Notes: generated from the sequence alone by a model not told the origin. Counted from the stretch's first letter, positions 1 to 11,012 are shown. The stretch: 64,000 nucleotides of DNA from Adiantum capillus-veneris (GCA_014529385.2 CM043969.1:72008676-72072675), one strand, 5' to 3'. A program made the numbers and translations.

Positions 1-991
1 TCTTGAGTAGATCGAGTATCGTAAGATTGGCTATCTCACTTTGGCCATCCGTTTGTGGGTGATAGGCCGAAGAGAAATTCAATCTTGTTCCTAGATTCTC
101 AAAGAGACCTTTCCAGAAATTACTGGTCATTCTAGGATCTCTATCTGACACGATGGATGTGGGTAATCCATGGTGTTTGAAAATCTGAGATATGAAGAGA
201 GTTGCCATTTGATGTGCCTTAATAGTCTTTTTGACAGGAATAAAATGTGCTTGCTTGCTAAACCTGTCGACTATTGTCCATATTCCTGTATTCCCATGGA
301 TAGACTTGGGTAATCCAAAGATGAAATCCATGGATATACTCTCCCATGGTGAATTTGGAATAGGCAATGGCTGGAGTAATCCAGGTTGCTTCCCTCTATC
401 ATACTTGGTCTTTTGGCATACTACACATTTTGAAACATACTCTTGTATGTCCACTTTCATGGTAGGCCAATAGAAATACGTCTCTACTCCTCGGAGAGTA
501 GGTTGAATACCTCTATGCCCTGCATATGGAGGAGCATGGGATTCATACATAACCTTCTCACGAAGGGAATGGGTAACACATAGCCTATTGCCGTGAAGAA
601 GATAACCATCCTGCAAGGTGAATGGTTCCTCTTTCTTCCCCAAAGCAAGGGCTGACATTATGTCTCTAAAGTCAGGGTTAGTAGCATACTCATCTATCAT
701 AGAGGATAGATCATTGTGAGTAGCTATAGACACCGCATTAACTTTTGGTCGTCGTGAAAGTGCATCGGCAACTTGATTGTGCTTACCAGCTATGTGAGCA
801 ATATGAAAATTAAATTGCGAAAGAAAATTTGCCCACCTCATTTGTTTGTCAGAAAGCTTGGTTTGCGTCATGAAATACTTGAGACTTTGGTGGTCGGTTC
901 GTAGGATAAATGGAGTCCCCAATAGGTAGTGCTTCCATGTGTCTAGGGCATGTAGAACAGCTAAAAGCTCTTTCTCATAAATGCCCAAGAC
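1..991 (-). pseudogene. Rest of RNase H and first half of integrase, element A (partial at window edge)
   Basis: Minus-strand translation gives the RNase H end (YEKELLAVLHALDTWKHYLL, then DHQSLKYF), the linker with VADALSRRP, the integrase zinc-binding part ending near VCQKTKYDRG, and core motifs such as SMDFIFGLP and TIVDRFSKQAHFIP. The reading leaves the window before the last catalytic residue could be checked. Integrase inserts the DNA copy into the chromosome. Belongs to element A and is a fossil. Confidence 0.8.
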
Positions 992-3025
992 TCATTCATC
1001 ACCATTGAGCCTTCGGCTCTCATATGCTATGGCATGCCCTTCTTGAAGCAAAACCGCTCCAAGGCAATCACCACAAGCATCACATTGGACCTCAAAGGGC
1101 TTTGAGAGATCCGGAAGCACGAGGACTGGTTGGGAAGTAAGCTTCTCTTTGAGTTTTTCAAAAGCATTTTGCTCCTTAGCAATCCATACAAACTTAACGT
1201 TCTTCTTGGTTAAGTCGTGTAGTGGTCCTGCCACTTGAGAGAATTTTGCTATGAAGCGTCTATAGTATATACACATACCAATAAAGCTTCTTAGCTCATG
1301 TAGATTCCTTGGGTTAGGCCATGATTTTATTACCTCTAACTTTGATGGATCCATACGAATACCATCGTGAGAGATAATATGGCCTAGATATTGAATCTCT
1401 TGAAGGAAGAATTCACTTTTCTTTTGGTTGAGAAAAAGTTTGTTCTCCCTCAAGGCTTGAAAAATCACTTGGAGATGTTGCTTATGTTCCTCCAAAGACT
1501 TGGAGTAGATGATGATATCATCGAAGAACACTCCGGTGAATTTTCGATATGGTCTAAAAATTTTCTCCATCAAACGATTGAACGTAGCTGGTGCATTAGT
1601 CAAGCCAAAAGGCATGACTAGATATTCATAAAGACCAAATGTTGTGCGAAACGCGGTCTTTAAGATATCCTCATCCACTATCCTTATTTGATGATAGCCA
1701 CTCTTAAGGTCAATCCTACTGAAGTAGGTAGAGCCTTGTAGCTTATCAAACAGATCTTCTACCCGAGGTACGGGAAATCTGTTTTTAATAGTGATATGGT
1801 TTAGTGCTCGATAGTCCACACACATATGGTATGTACCATCTTTCTTTTGCACTAAAAGGACTGGAGAACAAAAGGGAGAGGAACTAGGCCTCACCATCCC
1901 TTTGTCTACCAGCTCTTGTACTTGCCTCATGATCTCCTCTTGTTGAGCTTGTGAGACTCGATAAGGAGGTTTGTTAGGCGGTGAGCTTCCTGGAAGGAGC
2001 TCAATACGATGGTCATCATCCCCTCGTTTTGGAGGTAGGTCCATAGGGATATCATCGATGAACACACCTTGGAACCCTTTTAGAAAAGTAGACAAGTCTA
2101 ACTCTTCTTGATTCCTATCATTTTCATTTGATGAAACATTATTAGCTTTTAGAGACTCTTTGACATAAATCATGTACACAGAAACTGAGCTCTTCATTGA
2201 TTTATCAAAAGAAAGAGGATTTACAAGTGGAATAGTGCGACCACGCTCACTAGCATCTACATACATGTTCTTTCCCCTGTAGGTGAAGTAAATTCTCCTT
2301 TCAGGGAACTTCATGTTGACAGCCATGCGATCAAACCATGGTGCCCCTAGGATAACATCCTGATGTTGGAGGGGAGAGATGAAGAAGTCTTCTTTGTCGA
2401 CATAGCTTTGGACATGAAGCCTCAACTTCCCAATCAAGGGAGTAACGGAGGCTTGTTGTCCCTTGAAAGCTGCCTCAGCTGTTACTATATCTCCCATCTC
2501 AAAAGCTTGAATGCCCAACTTGGTGGCCAACTCTATTGATATGAAGTTGAGAGTAGAGCCAGGGTCAAACAAGATGAAGGCATCATGCTCTCGTACCTTT
2601 CCCCAAGCATACGAGAGTGATGATCCTTTGCAATGAGCATCCTCTTTTGGAGCTTCGATGGTGGAAGCCCTAGGAGTCTCATTGCGAGTATTCTTCTTGG
2701 GGCAAGAACGATAGCCATGTCCTTGCTCCCCACACTTGAAACACTTATGGTCCTTGCGAAAAGCTTCAAGCTCTTCAGGAGAGAGTTTGTTTTTACCTTT
2801 GTAAACTCCCTTCTCCTTGGACCGATTGTTGTTGTTGTTGTTGGAAGTGCCTTGGGAATTATTTTGAGCATTGGATTTCCCCTTTGCATCATTTTTATCT
2901 TTGTTTTCCATGGGCTTGACATTACGTCTAGCCCCTTGATGGAAATTGATGCGTGAAGCAACCATGGTGTGGTGGATTACTTCGGTAATAGTACCGGGCC
3001 GTTGAGAGTTGATATATTCGGCCAT
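992..3025 (-). CDS. pol: Zinc knuckle, protease, reverse transcriptase and start of RNase H of element A
   Basis: A 677-residue open frame. Near residue 93 a CCHC knuckle reads CFKCGEQGHGYRSC. Near residue 150 the aspartic protease active-site run FDPGSTLNFIS is seen (here D-P-G-S in place of D-T/S-G). Reverse transcriptase follows with [14 protein letters not shown] and the catalytic FFDDIIIYS. The RNase H start shows FEVQCDACGDCLGAVLLQ. These are the usual gypsy enzymes that mature the polyprotein and copy the RNA into DNA. The remainder of RNase H and integrase continues leftward. Confidence 0.9.
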   Translation of the reverse strand: MAEYINSQRPGTITEVIHHTMVASRINFHQGARRNVKPMENKDKNDAKGKSNAQNNSQGTSNNNNNNRSKEKGVYKGKNKLSPEELEAFRKDHKCFKCGEQGHGYRSCPKKNTRNETPRASTIEAPKEDAHCKGSSLSYAWGKVREHDAFILFDPGSTLNFISIELATKLGIQAFEMGDIVTAEAAFKGQQASVTPLIGKLRLHVQSYVDKEDFFISPLQHQDVILGAPWFDRMAVNMKFPERRIYFTYRGKNMYVDASERGRTIPLVNPLSFDKSMKSSVSVYMIYVKESLKANNVSSNENDRNQEELDLSTFLKGFQGVFIDDIPMDLPPKRGDDDHRIELLPGSSPPNKPPYRVSQAQQEEIMRQVQELVDKGMVRPSSSPFCSPVLLVQKKDGTYHMCVDYRALNHITIKNRFPVPRVEDLFDKLQGSTYFSRIDLKSGYHQIRIVDEDILKTAFRTTFGLYEYLVMPFGLTNAPATFNRLMEKIFRPYRKFTGVFFDDIIIYSKSLEEHKQHLQVIFQALRENKLFLNQKKSEFFLQEIQYLGHIISHDGIRMDPSKLEVIKSWPNPRNLHELRSFIGMCIYYRRFIAKFSQVAGPLHDLTKKNVKFVWIAKEQNAFEKLKEKLTSQPVLVLPDLSKPFEVQCDACGDCLGAVLLQEGHAIAYESRRLNGDE

Positions 3026-3052
3026 CTCTTCAGGTAATCCCGCACAGAATTG

Positions 3053-4021
3053 CTATCTTTGCTCGGCAAAGTCTATCTTTTGAAAGACAGTAGCTTTGAG
3101 ATGTAAATCCCAAAACTTATCTACATACTTGTTGATAGACTCATGAGAGAGGAGCTTCAAGCCGCGCCATTCGGTAAGAACTTTATCTTTAGTATCGCTT
3201 GGAAGAAATTGCTTCATGATGGAAACTCGTAGAGTTTTCCATGTCTTTGGTGCTTCTCCATTGCCACGAAGGCTAGCCCACCATTGACGAGCTGATTTTT
3301 GGAAGTGCATAGCTACATGGCGTAGCTTGGAGGACTCTGTGAATCCCTCGTCCCCAAAGGCCGCATCAAATTGCTGGATGAAGGCCAACACTTTGTCGGT
3401 AGCACCAAAGGTGCCATCGTAGGTGAGAAAAGAGATACTCTTTCCTCCCTCCTTGAACTTCTTTAGCTTTTGTGACCTTCGCCATGCAGGAAATGATTTG
3501 CGATGCCCTCCCCTCTTGTATTCTCTAGGAGAATAGCCATAACTTTCATCGGAAGAGAAGGAAGGTGAAGAAGAAGGAGAAGAGGGTGACCTCTTCCTAG
3601 ACCTTTGTTTCCTCTCTTGCCTTTGAGAGTGATGAGGAGAAGGACTATGGGTTGCTCTTTTCCTCTTGGGAGGAGTAGGCGATCGTTTAGACCGCCTTCT
3701 TCGTGGAGCCACATCTTCAGAAGAACTTAGAGTTTCATTGCTTTCTTTCTCTTTGGATTCCTCCTCTCGAATGGGAGAGAGTCTTCTTTTGGGGGTCTCT
3801 TCAAGAGGCCTCCTAAGCTCTCTCTCCTCTTGGAGAGGAAGGGAAATTCCATAGGTACGAAGTTGTTGAGTAACTTCGGCTTGCAAGGTAGGGTTGCCCA
3901 TAGCTTGTTGCAACCTAGTCACAAGATAATTCACAAACATGGGAGCATCATCATTAGCACCTTCATGTGCAAAATCAAAGCTATCAATGTTCATTCTACT
4001 CTCTTGATTATTGTCAGCCAT
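3053..4021 (-). CDS. gag: Gag capsid-like region of element A
   Basis: Starts MADNNQESRMNIDSFDF. An Arg/Ser/Lys-rich middle part (about residues 85-185) is followed by the retrotransposon gag fold signature: a run resembling FIQQFDAAFGDEGF and WWASLRGNGEAPKTW, then a segment like MKQFLPSDTKDKVLTEW. This polyprotein forms the cytoplasmic particle of gypsy elements. The start was chosen because it is the first ATG after the primer site leader and matches the usual gag position. Fossil copy; role inferred from family. Confidence 0.8.
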   Translation of the reverse strand: MADNNQESRMNIDSFDFAHEGANDDAPMFVNYLVTRLQQAMGNPTLQAEVTQQLRTYGISLPLQEERELRRPLEETPKRRLSPIREEESKEKESNETLSSSEDVAPRRRRSKRSPTPPKRKRATHSPSPHHSQRQERKQRSRKRSPSSPSSSPSFSSDESYGYSPREYKRGGHRKSFPAWRRSQKLKKFKEGGKSISFLTYDGTFGATDKVLAFIQQFDAAFGDEGFTESSKLRHVAMHFQKSARQWWASLRGNGEAPKTWKTLRVSIMKQFLPSDTKDKVLTEWRGLKLLSHESINKYVDKFWDLHLKATVFQKIDFAEQR

Positions 4022-4423
4022 GTTAACAAAATTTTATGTATGTACTTAGTGTATGCTTTGGCAATTCAAAACCTTAGTTGCCACTCCTCTTAGCCTTTGA
4101 AAATCGTCTCTTAAGTATCTACACCCACGGCTCAAATTGGTTAATTATAGAGAGTAGAGGAGTAGGTCTAACATAGCAGAGTTGCCAAGGGCTAGCTCCT
4201 TTCGGACTTCTTATGGCTCAATAATGGTAAAGCCGTAGGCAAGTCTAAAAAGACTCCATTATTAAGTCCAAAGCTCCCGAGGTGTGCACCATCCCCCACA
4301 TAGTGGGCTTAACAAAACCGGTATTAGATCCCAGTTCCACTTACTCTATTATAATTAACAACATCAACCATTTATAGGCTACTTAAGGACCTCTCTTCTT
4401 AAGCAAGAAAAGAGAAACCAAAT

Positions 4424-4435
4424 GCTCTGATACCA
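4424..4435 (-). other. Primer binding site of element A (initiator-Met tRNA)
   Basis: The minus strand reads TGGTATCAGAGC directly inside the LTR end. This is the sequence complementary to the 3' end of plant initiator-Met tRNA, used by many plant LTR elements to prime minus-strand DNA. Confidence 0.8.
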
Positions 4436-4436
4436 A

Positions 4437-5942
4437 TGTAATGGAATTTGCCTATTCAATTTGAGAATAGCGGAATTTAATGAGAGTACTTTCAAGAAAT
4501 GATTTTGTGAGCATAGCGGGTAGACATAATTGAAGATAGCAACATAATCATAGCAATTAGTTAACTTGGCATAGACAATACTTTTGCAAGAGAGAGAGTT
4601 TAGAGAACATGACAACAATTGAGGACCGGATTTATGTGGAGCCGGTCCCCCCTCCAATAGGCATTTGTATTATGATTTCTCCCATAAAGAGAGACTTGTT
4701 ACAATACAGTCTTTGTGTTCCTTGTGACCTAGGTGATGCCATGAAGATGGAAGGCTTCATGCACCACAAAAATAACATAAACTTGAAGAAAGCTTTAACT
4801 ATCCCAAGCCTCAGTCCCAAGACCTCAAACACCTTCGAAGGTGGAGAGAGCTAGCAGGGAATGAGGGTAGGGAAGAGGAAGAAGAAACATTTCGTAGGAG
4901 AAAGAATTAGTTCCTCACTTATCATACTCTTGTTGCTAGCATACATAATAGCATAGTAATGGCAAGCTTAAGCATTGAAGCATGGCTCTTGGTTGGATTT
5001 GCACTCCATAGCCAAGAGTGTTGGTGTAGGCTCTCAACCTCTACTTGCTTGGAGAGGGAGCTCTTGCACTTTGCATATCACACAATGAGAGTGCTTGTGA
5101 GTGTGTATGGGTGAGTATACCCCCTAGGCACCCCCCTAGCTTGCTTGGGTCGACCCCCCCTTGTAGCTCATGCCTGAAGCTCATTGGACCCCTCCAGGCC
5201 TAGCCAATCACAAGCAAGAGCCATTACAAGCAACATGGGTAGCCTTGGGACAAGTGTCCCCCTTTCCCCTTTGAGAGAGAGGACTTGATAAATGCTAAAA
5301 CAATTAGATAATTCATGTAATTTATCATTGGACCCCTTTGAAGCCTAGCCAATAGGCTTCAAGCAACACATGAAGGTAACATGGGTAGGGGCCTGACATG
5401 TGTCCTTGCTGCCTCTTCAAGTTGGGCTTCCCTTGTGTGTGTGAGTGGGTGTTCTCTCTCTAGCCCCTAGGAAAAGGGCTCGCCCCCCCTCTTGTAGGAA
5501 TGCTTTTGACTTTTAGGTGATCAAGCACCTTACTCACCAAGCATGACAAAGCACTTGAACTAGGGGGTGTTCCCACAAGCATCTCAGGCAAGCTTCTCAA
5601 GGCACCTCAAGTACTTTAATCATGCAGCAAGTCAAGCACCTCAAGCATGGAGCCAGTCAAGCACATCAAGCATCTTAATCAAGCACCTCAAGCATGAAAA
5701 ACACCTCAAGCATGACAAGCACCTCGAGCTTGGGCCGGGTTCCCACCTCAAGCTCAGCCCTAGCTTACTTAAGGTCAAAGGACTTTTACACACATTTATT
5801 GGAGGTCTTCAATGAAGCTAACCCTAAGGTCTTATGCTCCATTGGTTAGCCTTGCTCTTTGATAGACCATCTCCCTTTTGGGCCCCTTTACCATTGGCCC
5901 CGTGTTGAGATAGATCTATAAGCACATACCTATATCTTAACA
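4437..5942 (-). repeat. 5' LTR of element A
   Basis: On the minus strand the repeat begins TGTTAAGATATAGG and ends TACA, one base before the primer site, which gives TG...CA ends and a length of about 1.5 kb. The outer boundary at 5942 is tentative because there is no second LTR to compare with. Within it, 5570-5760 is a loose minisatellite built on the unit caagcacctcaagcatg. Confidence 0.55.
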
Positions 5943-6020
5943 CTTGTTCCCGTTTATTCTCCCACATTAAGTGATCAATTTAATATGAGAAAATCATTTG
6001 GGTTAGTTAGATATTAGATT

Positions 6021-7721
6021 TTATGACATATCGTCCCAGTACCAACAACTTAGCATAAAAAAATTTATGGGTCCCCTATCCCAAGGCCCCCACACCGTGT
6101 CAGGTTCGGGCACACACTCGGCCCATCCTTGGTTACCTCCTTGCATCTTGCTCGGCTCTTTAGCGCAGGCTGCATTTGTTTGAACTCTCTCAACCCTCAA
6201 AGAGATCGCCCGCCGCATCGCAAGGCATCTCGGGTAAAGGGGCGCCCGGCCCCCTAATTGCATTATCTCTGGCCCGTCACGCCCGTCCAGGAAGCTCAAG
6301 TCTCCCACAAATGTGCTCCGCGCGCCTTTCACCAACTGGCCCCTCGTCGAGGGCAACATAGATGGGAACTGGTTAGCTCTACCGTCTCCAGCCCCATGCC
6401 CTTGTGTCCTTACTAGGACCTGCTCTTCGCAGCCAAGATGTAACCCCGTGTTGACTGATCCTGCTGGCTTTACTTCAGCCAGCTTCTCACTCGCATTCAG
6501 CCTATAAGGCCACTTCGGAGACGTTCCCAGCTGGATCTCCCTGACCCATGCCATGACCCAATCACCGTGCATTACTGTTAGTACATGCTTGGCTGAACTT
6601 CGCACTTCAATGACCACTTGTACCCGACTCACATCCTTTATGTTCACTTCACGCCCAAGCGTCACGACCAACATGCCACATTCCAGTTTCACTATACCTC
6701 CTCTCACTTCTTCGCATACGTCTGGATTACCGCCACGGATTTCCACAATCCCCTTCTCGGACAATTCGGAGGCGGTAGCCTGTAGGTAGCTACATGCCAC
6801 GTGTTCCAGCTCTCCCCTCTCGTGTGGGGGATAGGAGTCAACCGGGACCACCTGGTGCTCCTCCTCCATTTCTCTGAGGGCACAATACTCATCATTCAAG
6901 GGAGGCTCGCAAGCCAACCACTCCCAACCCAGCAAGGTATGACCCGCATTATCTCCGGTCACATGCAATAGCTTTTCCTCATAACGGGCCTCGACATAGC
7001 CGGGGAACATTGCATCCAATTTCCTCTTCCACTCTTCTTCACTCATGCATTCTTCTCCTTCGTCCACAGGCGGGACATCCATACATTCTTCTCCTTCGTC
7101 CACACACAGGAGATCAGTTACAATAGGGGCTACCACCTGCCCTTCACAACCTATCGCACTCAGCTGAGCGTTTGGAGCCATACAAGGCTCAGGCACAAGC
7201 ATACCATCATCACACTCTCCATTCGCACAATCGTGCATTGTCTCATACATCCAATTCCCTCCGGGAAGAGTATCCTCGGCAGGAGCCAAAGCATCAATTT
7301 TTTGCGTTACCTCACGGTCCAGCATACGAAGCATTCTCATCTCTTCATCGCGATCTATTTGTCCCAGTACCGTTACCATCCCATCGTGGAGTGCCTTCCG
7401 CTCCAGCTCTTGTCTATTCAACTCTTCTTGCATACCTTTCCTCTTCTTTTCAAGGACCTTCCTGGTTCGTCTTCTTCCTCGACGCATCTCTTCACAGTCC
7501 CAATCAAAGCGCCTTTTATTCCTGTCACAAGTGTGATCCAGCCTGCATAACGCTTCCTTCACCTCCTTCCCGTGGTTCACGCGCTCTTCCATTTCATCCT
7601 CACTCCAGGACAATGCCAAACACTTGCCCCACCTGTCCAACTTCTCGCACAATAGGCTCACCGCCATATCAAAGCAAAAAACTGCTGCTTCCACATCGAA
7701 TCCAGCATTTAAAGAAGCCAT
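6021..7721 (-). CDS. Unrecognised 566-residue protein of element B
   Basis: The ATG at 7721 lies about 20 bases past the primer site, so I prefer it (MASLNAGFDVEAAVF) to the in-frame ATG at 7763, which lies inside the LTR. Residues about 60-150 are highly charged and heptad-like (many E, K, R; likely coiled coil). A short acidic repeat follows, with DEGEECMDVPP then DEGEECMSEEEW. The C-terminal half is mixed and ends CWYWDDMS. I see no gag zinc knuckle, protease or polymerase motif and do not recognise a family. Position suggests a gag-like or captured protein, but nothing in the sequence proves either. Confidence 0.6.
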   Translation of the reverse strand: MASLNAGFDVEAAVFCFDMAVSLLCEKLDRWGKCLALSWSEDEMEERVNHGKEVKEALCRLDHTCDRNKRRFDWDCEEMRRGRRRTRKVLEKKRKGMQEELNRQELERKALHDGMVTVLGQIDRDEEMRMLRMLDREVTQKIDALAPAEDTLPGGNWMYETMHDCANGECDDGMLVPEPCMAPNAQLSAIGCEGQVVAPIVTDLLCVDEGEECMDVPPVDEGEECMSEEEWKRKLDAMFPGYVEARYEEKLLHVTGDNAGHTLLGWEWLACEPPLNDEYCALREMEEEHQVVPVDSYPPHERGELEHVACSYLQATASELSEKGIVEIRGGNPDVCEEVRGGIVKLECGMLVVTLGREVNIKDVSRVQVVIEVRSSAKHVLTVMHGDWVMAWVREIQLGTSPKWPYRLNASEKLAEVKPAGSVNTGLHLGCEEQVLVRTQGHGAGDGRANQFPSMLPSTRGQLVKGARSTFVGDLSFLDGRDGPEIMQLGGRAPLYPRCLAMRRAISLRVERVQTNAACAKEPSKMQGGNQGWAECVPEPDTVWGPWDRGPINFFMLSCWYWDDMS

Positions 7722-7727
7722 TTGCCT

Positions 7728-7740
7728 GGCTCTGATACCA
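7728..7740 (-). other. Primer binding site of element B
   Basis: The minus strand reads TGGTATCAGAGCC two bases inside the LTR end, complementary to initiator-Met tRNA. This anchors the LTR boundary and shows the following ORF is the first gene of the element. Confidence 0.8.
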
Positions 7741-7742
7741 AA

Positions 7743-9072
7743 TGTTAGGGCCCCTTGTCTCACACAACGGGAAACCCACTATGCTCCAACAAAGATCAAT
7801 ACACGAGGGCTTCTCAAGCCCGAGAGCAAACCATGGCCGAGTCTATAGTGGTCGGCGTCACTAGAGGAGCCAACTCGACTCAATCCAAAAAGGAGATACA
7901 ATCGGGTTCGGAGCCTCGGGCTCACCCGTATGGTATACCACAAAAATGGGCTCGAGTCTCTATCAAGAGACCAGCCGAAAGTTTCAGAACCGACTCGACA
8001 CTCTGGCTCAGCTGAGACCAGGTGGATATGCAAATGCCACACTAGGCCTCGACGCTCTGGCTCAGTGGAGACCAGGTGGAGAGCAAATGATCCACAACCC
8101 ACTACGGGTATATTCGGCCTCGACGCTCTGGCTCAGCGGAGACCAGGCGGAGAGCAATGTTCCACAACCCACTACGGGTAAGTGCAATCCCCACAGCCCA
8201 CTGCGGGCACCAATCGCAATCCAATAGTAATGTAGAGGCCTTGCGCCCAAAACTTGCTGAACTGTCCTGCGTGTGTTAAGTAGCCCCACGGGCCTACTCC
8301 ATGATTCTGACCTGCTCGCAGTCCCCACAGGGGAAGTTTGCTGGCTGCCTGCGTGTATCACCCGTAGGAGTAAGGACTCAGCCCCAATTGGAGGCAGCCC
8401 TACTTGCTGTACCTGCATACGCTGAGCACAACCCTGTTCAAGGTGCTGTACCTGTTTTCCAGAAACGGCCCCCGATCGAGTAGGAGGCTCGCTGACTGCG
8501 CTCAATGCCTGAGCTGAGGAAGACGATGCTCGGAGGCCTGCTGTCAAGATTCTGCTTCGCTGAGGGTGCTCTCGGCTGCCCCGCGACCTGTTCCTGAGCT
8601 GGGATGAAAGGGCTCGTGGCTCCCGCTCTCGGGTAATCTCACGGCCAAGGCAACCCCGCAGGGTGCTAGCAATGCCCGCCTCTGAGCAGGCGCGATAGCA
8701 GACCGCCGGGGGCGCGCTCTCGCGGCCCTGGCGATGGAGTTTACCTGCTTCTCTGTGTCGTGGACCTTGAACCCGAAGGTCCGATAATAATCGCTTATGC
8801 ATGCATTTGGGCCTTAATCCCCCAGGCACCCGTAGGTTGCCTTCACATCCGACCCTATTACCTAACCATCTTAAAACCACCAAGAGGCGTTCTCGCGCAT
8901 CCGCCCCAGTCGAGCACTCGATGCTTCGCTCCACTAACGGGTTTTCCCACACCGGGGGCCTCTCGTCGGCTCGAAGCCCTCGAGGCCTCGGAACATCAAG
9001 TTGAGCTAGTCTCGAGGAGCCTAGGAGGGGTGGAGGGTCCCGAAATGCTCTCCAAAAGGGGGACCCGTAACA
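7743..9072 (-). repeat. 5' LTR of element B
   Basis: On the minus strand it starts TGTTACGGGTCCCC and ends GGGGCCCTAACA, a perfect 5-base inverted terminal match. It is GC-rich compared with the neighbouring DNA. It contains three tandem-like copies of a unit beginning cgacgctctggctcag at 7996, 8050 and 8121. Confidence 0.7.
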
Positions 9073-9216
9073 GTGTGAAGAGATGAAATCTAAGAGAATT
9101 CAATGTCATAATAATACTTTTTTTAATAAAGAATTGGTTTCAATGATAGGAACGCAATTGGATTCAATATCTCTGCTCCACTCTCTACTTTCTTCTATCC
9201 TTGTACGTATGTATGC

Positions 9217-9641
<425 letters not shown>

Positions 9642-9878
9642 TTGAAGGAAAGATTTGTCACATATGTCTTGAGTTTGTCACATTTGTCACAGAGAGGCAT
9701 CTTGCTATTGTTCCAATACAGTAACTATGACATTCAAAGTCTCTATGCTCCCCTCTTCCCCCCCCCTCCCTCCCAAAACCCTCTAGTTGAAGTGACTATT
9801 CGAGGTGGACATCTAAAAAGGAGAAGCGAACTCCTTTTTCTCATTTTTTTGAAAAGAAAAATATAGATGGCTATGATT

Positions 9879-9936
<58 letters not shown>

Positions 9937-10003
9937 CCATCGGATAGATATTTGAGATCTCATTGGATGTTCCTACAACATTTCAAAGTCTCCTTTTATC
10001 AAG

Positions 10004-10080
<77 letters not shown>

Positions 10081-10157
10081 AAACAAAAATAACTTTATTC
10101 TTACCCATGTTGTGAGATATATCTTTTGGGATTATTCCGATGGCATTAAAAATTTTC

Positions 10158-10198
<41 letters not shown>

Positions 10199-10357
10199 CC
10201 CATAGATATTCACTTTTGTTGAATGCTTGTCTTGTAACTTTTAAAGTCACTTAGATTGTTTCTGCACGCGAGCATTTTGTTATGTCTTCCTCTCTCCTCT
10301 TCCGTTATTTGTTGGACTTTGCATTTCAACACATTAAATACGGCACTTAACAATTGT

Positions 10358-10410
<53 letters not shown>
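9879..10410. repeat. Cluster of (CT)n, (GT)n and (GA)n microsatellites
   Basis: (CT)n at about 9880-9933, (GT)n at 10008-10042 running directly into (GA)n at 10043-10076, (CT)n at 10158-10196 and again at 10365-10411. The intervening DNA holds no supported gene. Confidence 0.9.
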
Positions 10411-10412
<2 letters not shown>

Positions 10413-10414
<2 letters not shown>

Positions 10415-10738
10415 GATTTTAGATTTGCACCCGTGCCTGCCAAAATTTAAGGAACTTTTAGATTTTTAAGCATGGCCCACATGTTAACTCTTAAAAATAA
10501 AAAGAACAAAATATCCAAGAATTGGTAAAAGGTCCATCAACTGGGAAATCTCTCTACCCATTTGGGGTGTTCTCTCTTGTTGATTTTAGATTGATACCCT
10601 TGCCTGCCAAAATTTAAGGAATTTATAGATTTTTAAGCATGGCCCACATGTTAACTCTTAAAAATAAAAATAAAAAAATATCCAAGAATTGGTAAACAAT
10701 CCATCAACTCGGAAATCTCTCTACCCATTTGGGGTGTT
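10413..10738. repeat. Tandem duplication, period 167 bp
   Basis: Two copies, 10413-10571 and 10580-10738, each starting ttgattttagatt and ending tttggggtgtt, nearly identical apart from a few substitutions and small indels. The first copy begins directly at the end of a (CT)n tract. Confidence 0.9.
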
Positions 10739-10882
10739 AATGTGAGGGTTGGTCTTTGTCGGACATGTGATCCATTTTCTACGGGTGAAAAACTTTAGCT
10801 ATCCTTTAAAAAATACACTAATGCCAAAAAATAATATCTTGAAAATTTGAAAAGTGCGTGAGCTCAACAGTAAAATCTTTCT

Positions 10883-11012
10883 TTCTCTCTCTTCCCCTCA
10901 TAAATGTACATGTGTATGCAATGTGATGGTCTCTCTCTCTCTCTTCCCCTCATAAATGTACATGTGTATACACATAAGCAATGTGGTAGTCTGTGTGTGT
11001 GTGTGTGTGTGT
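10883..11012. repeat. Short tandem repeat, period 52 bp, ending in (GT)n
   Basis: The unit cttcccctcataaatgtac occurs at 10891 and 10943, each followed by an atgtg-tggtct stretch; (GT)n follows at about 10993-11011. From 11013 to 11767 I see only AT-rich DNA without gene, RNA or repeat that I can name. Confidence 0.8.

Larger units (their letters stand above)
1..5942 (-). mobile_element. Element A: Ty3/gypsy LTR retrotransposon, 3' half beyond the left edge
   Basis: A gypsy-order element read on the minus strand: 5' LTR, Met-tRNA primer site, gag, zinc knuckle, protease, reverse transcriptase, RNase H and the first part of integrase, which runs off the window at base 1. The order protease-RT-RNase H-integrase places it in Ty3/gypsy. 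The 3' LTR and any chromodomain would lie outside the window. The coding part looks fairly well preserved, with about two breaks in the visible portion. Age cannot be judged because only one LTR is present. Its right end at 5942 abuts the remains of element B on the same strand. Confidence 0.85.
5943..9072 (-). mobile_element. Element B: non-autonomous LTR element with one long ORF
   Basis: A 1330-bp LTR with matching TGTTA...TAACA ends is followed two bases later by a Met-tRNA primer site and then by one long ORF. No protease, reverse transcriptase, RNase H or integrase is visible, so it would depend on enzymes of other elements (like the TR-GAG or LARD classes of plants). Only the 5' LTR is seen. 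Downstream of the ORF at 5943-6020 there is a purine-rich stretch (minus strand GTGGGAGAATAAACGGG), then element A begins, so B's 3' LTR is either displaced beyond A or lost. Treated as a fossil; the ORF itself looks whole. Confidence 0.6.

Noticed and set aside
5943-6020. 3' LTR or copia-type end of element B
   Set aside because: A purine-rich stretch is present, but what follows does not match the 5' LTR of B, so no 3' LTR is called.
7172-7735. 187-codon plus-strand open frame
   Set aside because: It is antisense to the long ORF of element B and shows no domain.
8062-8952. 296-codon open frame on the minus strand inside LTR B
   Set aside because: It lies wholly in GC-rich LTR sequence, contains the triplicated module, and shows no domain; most likely a chance open frame.
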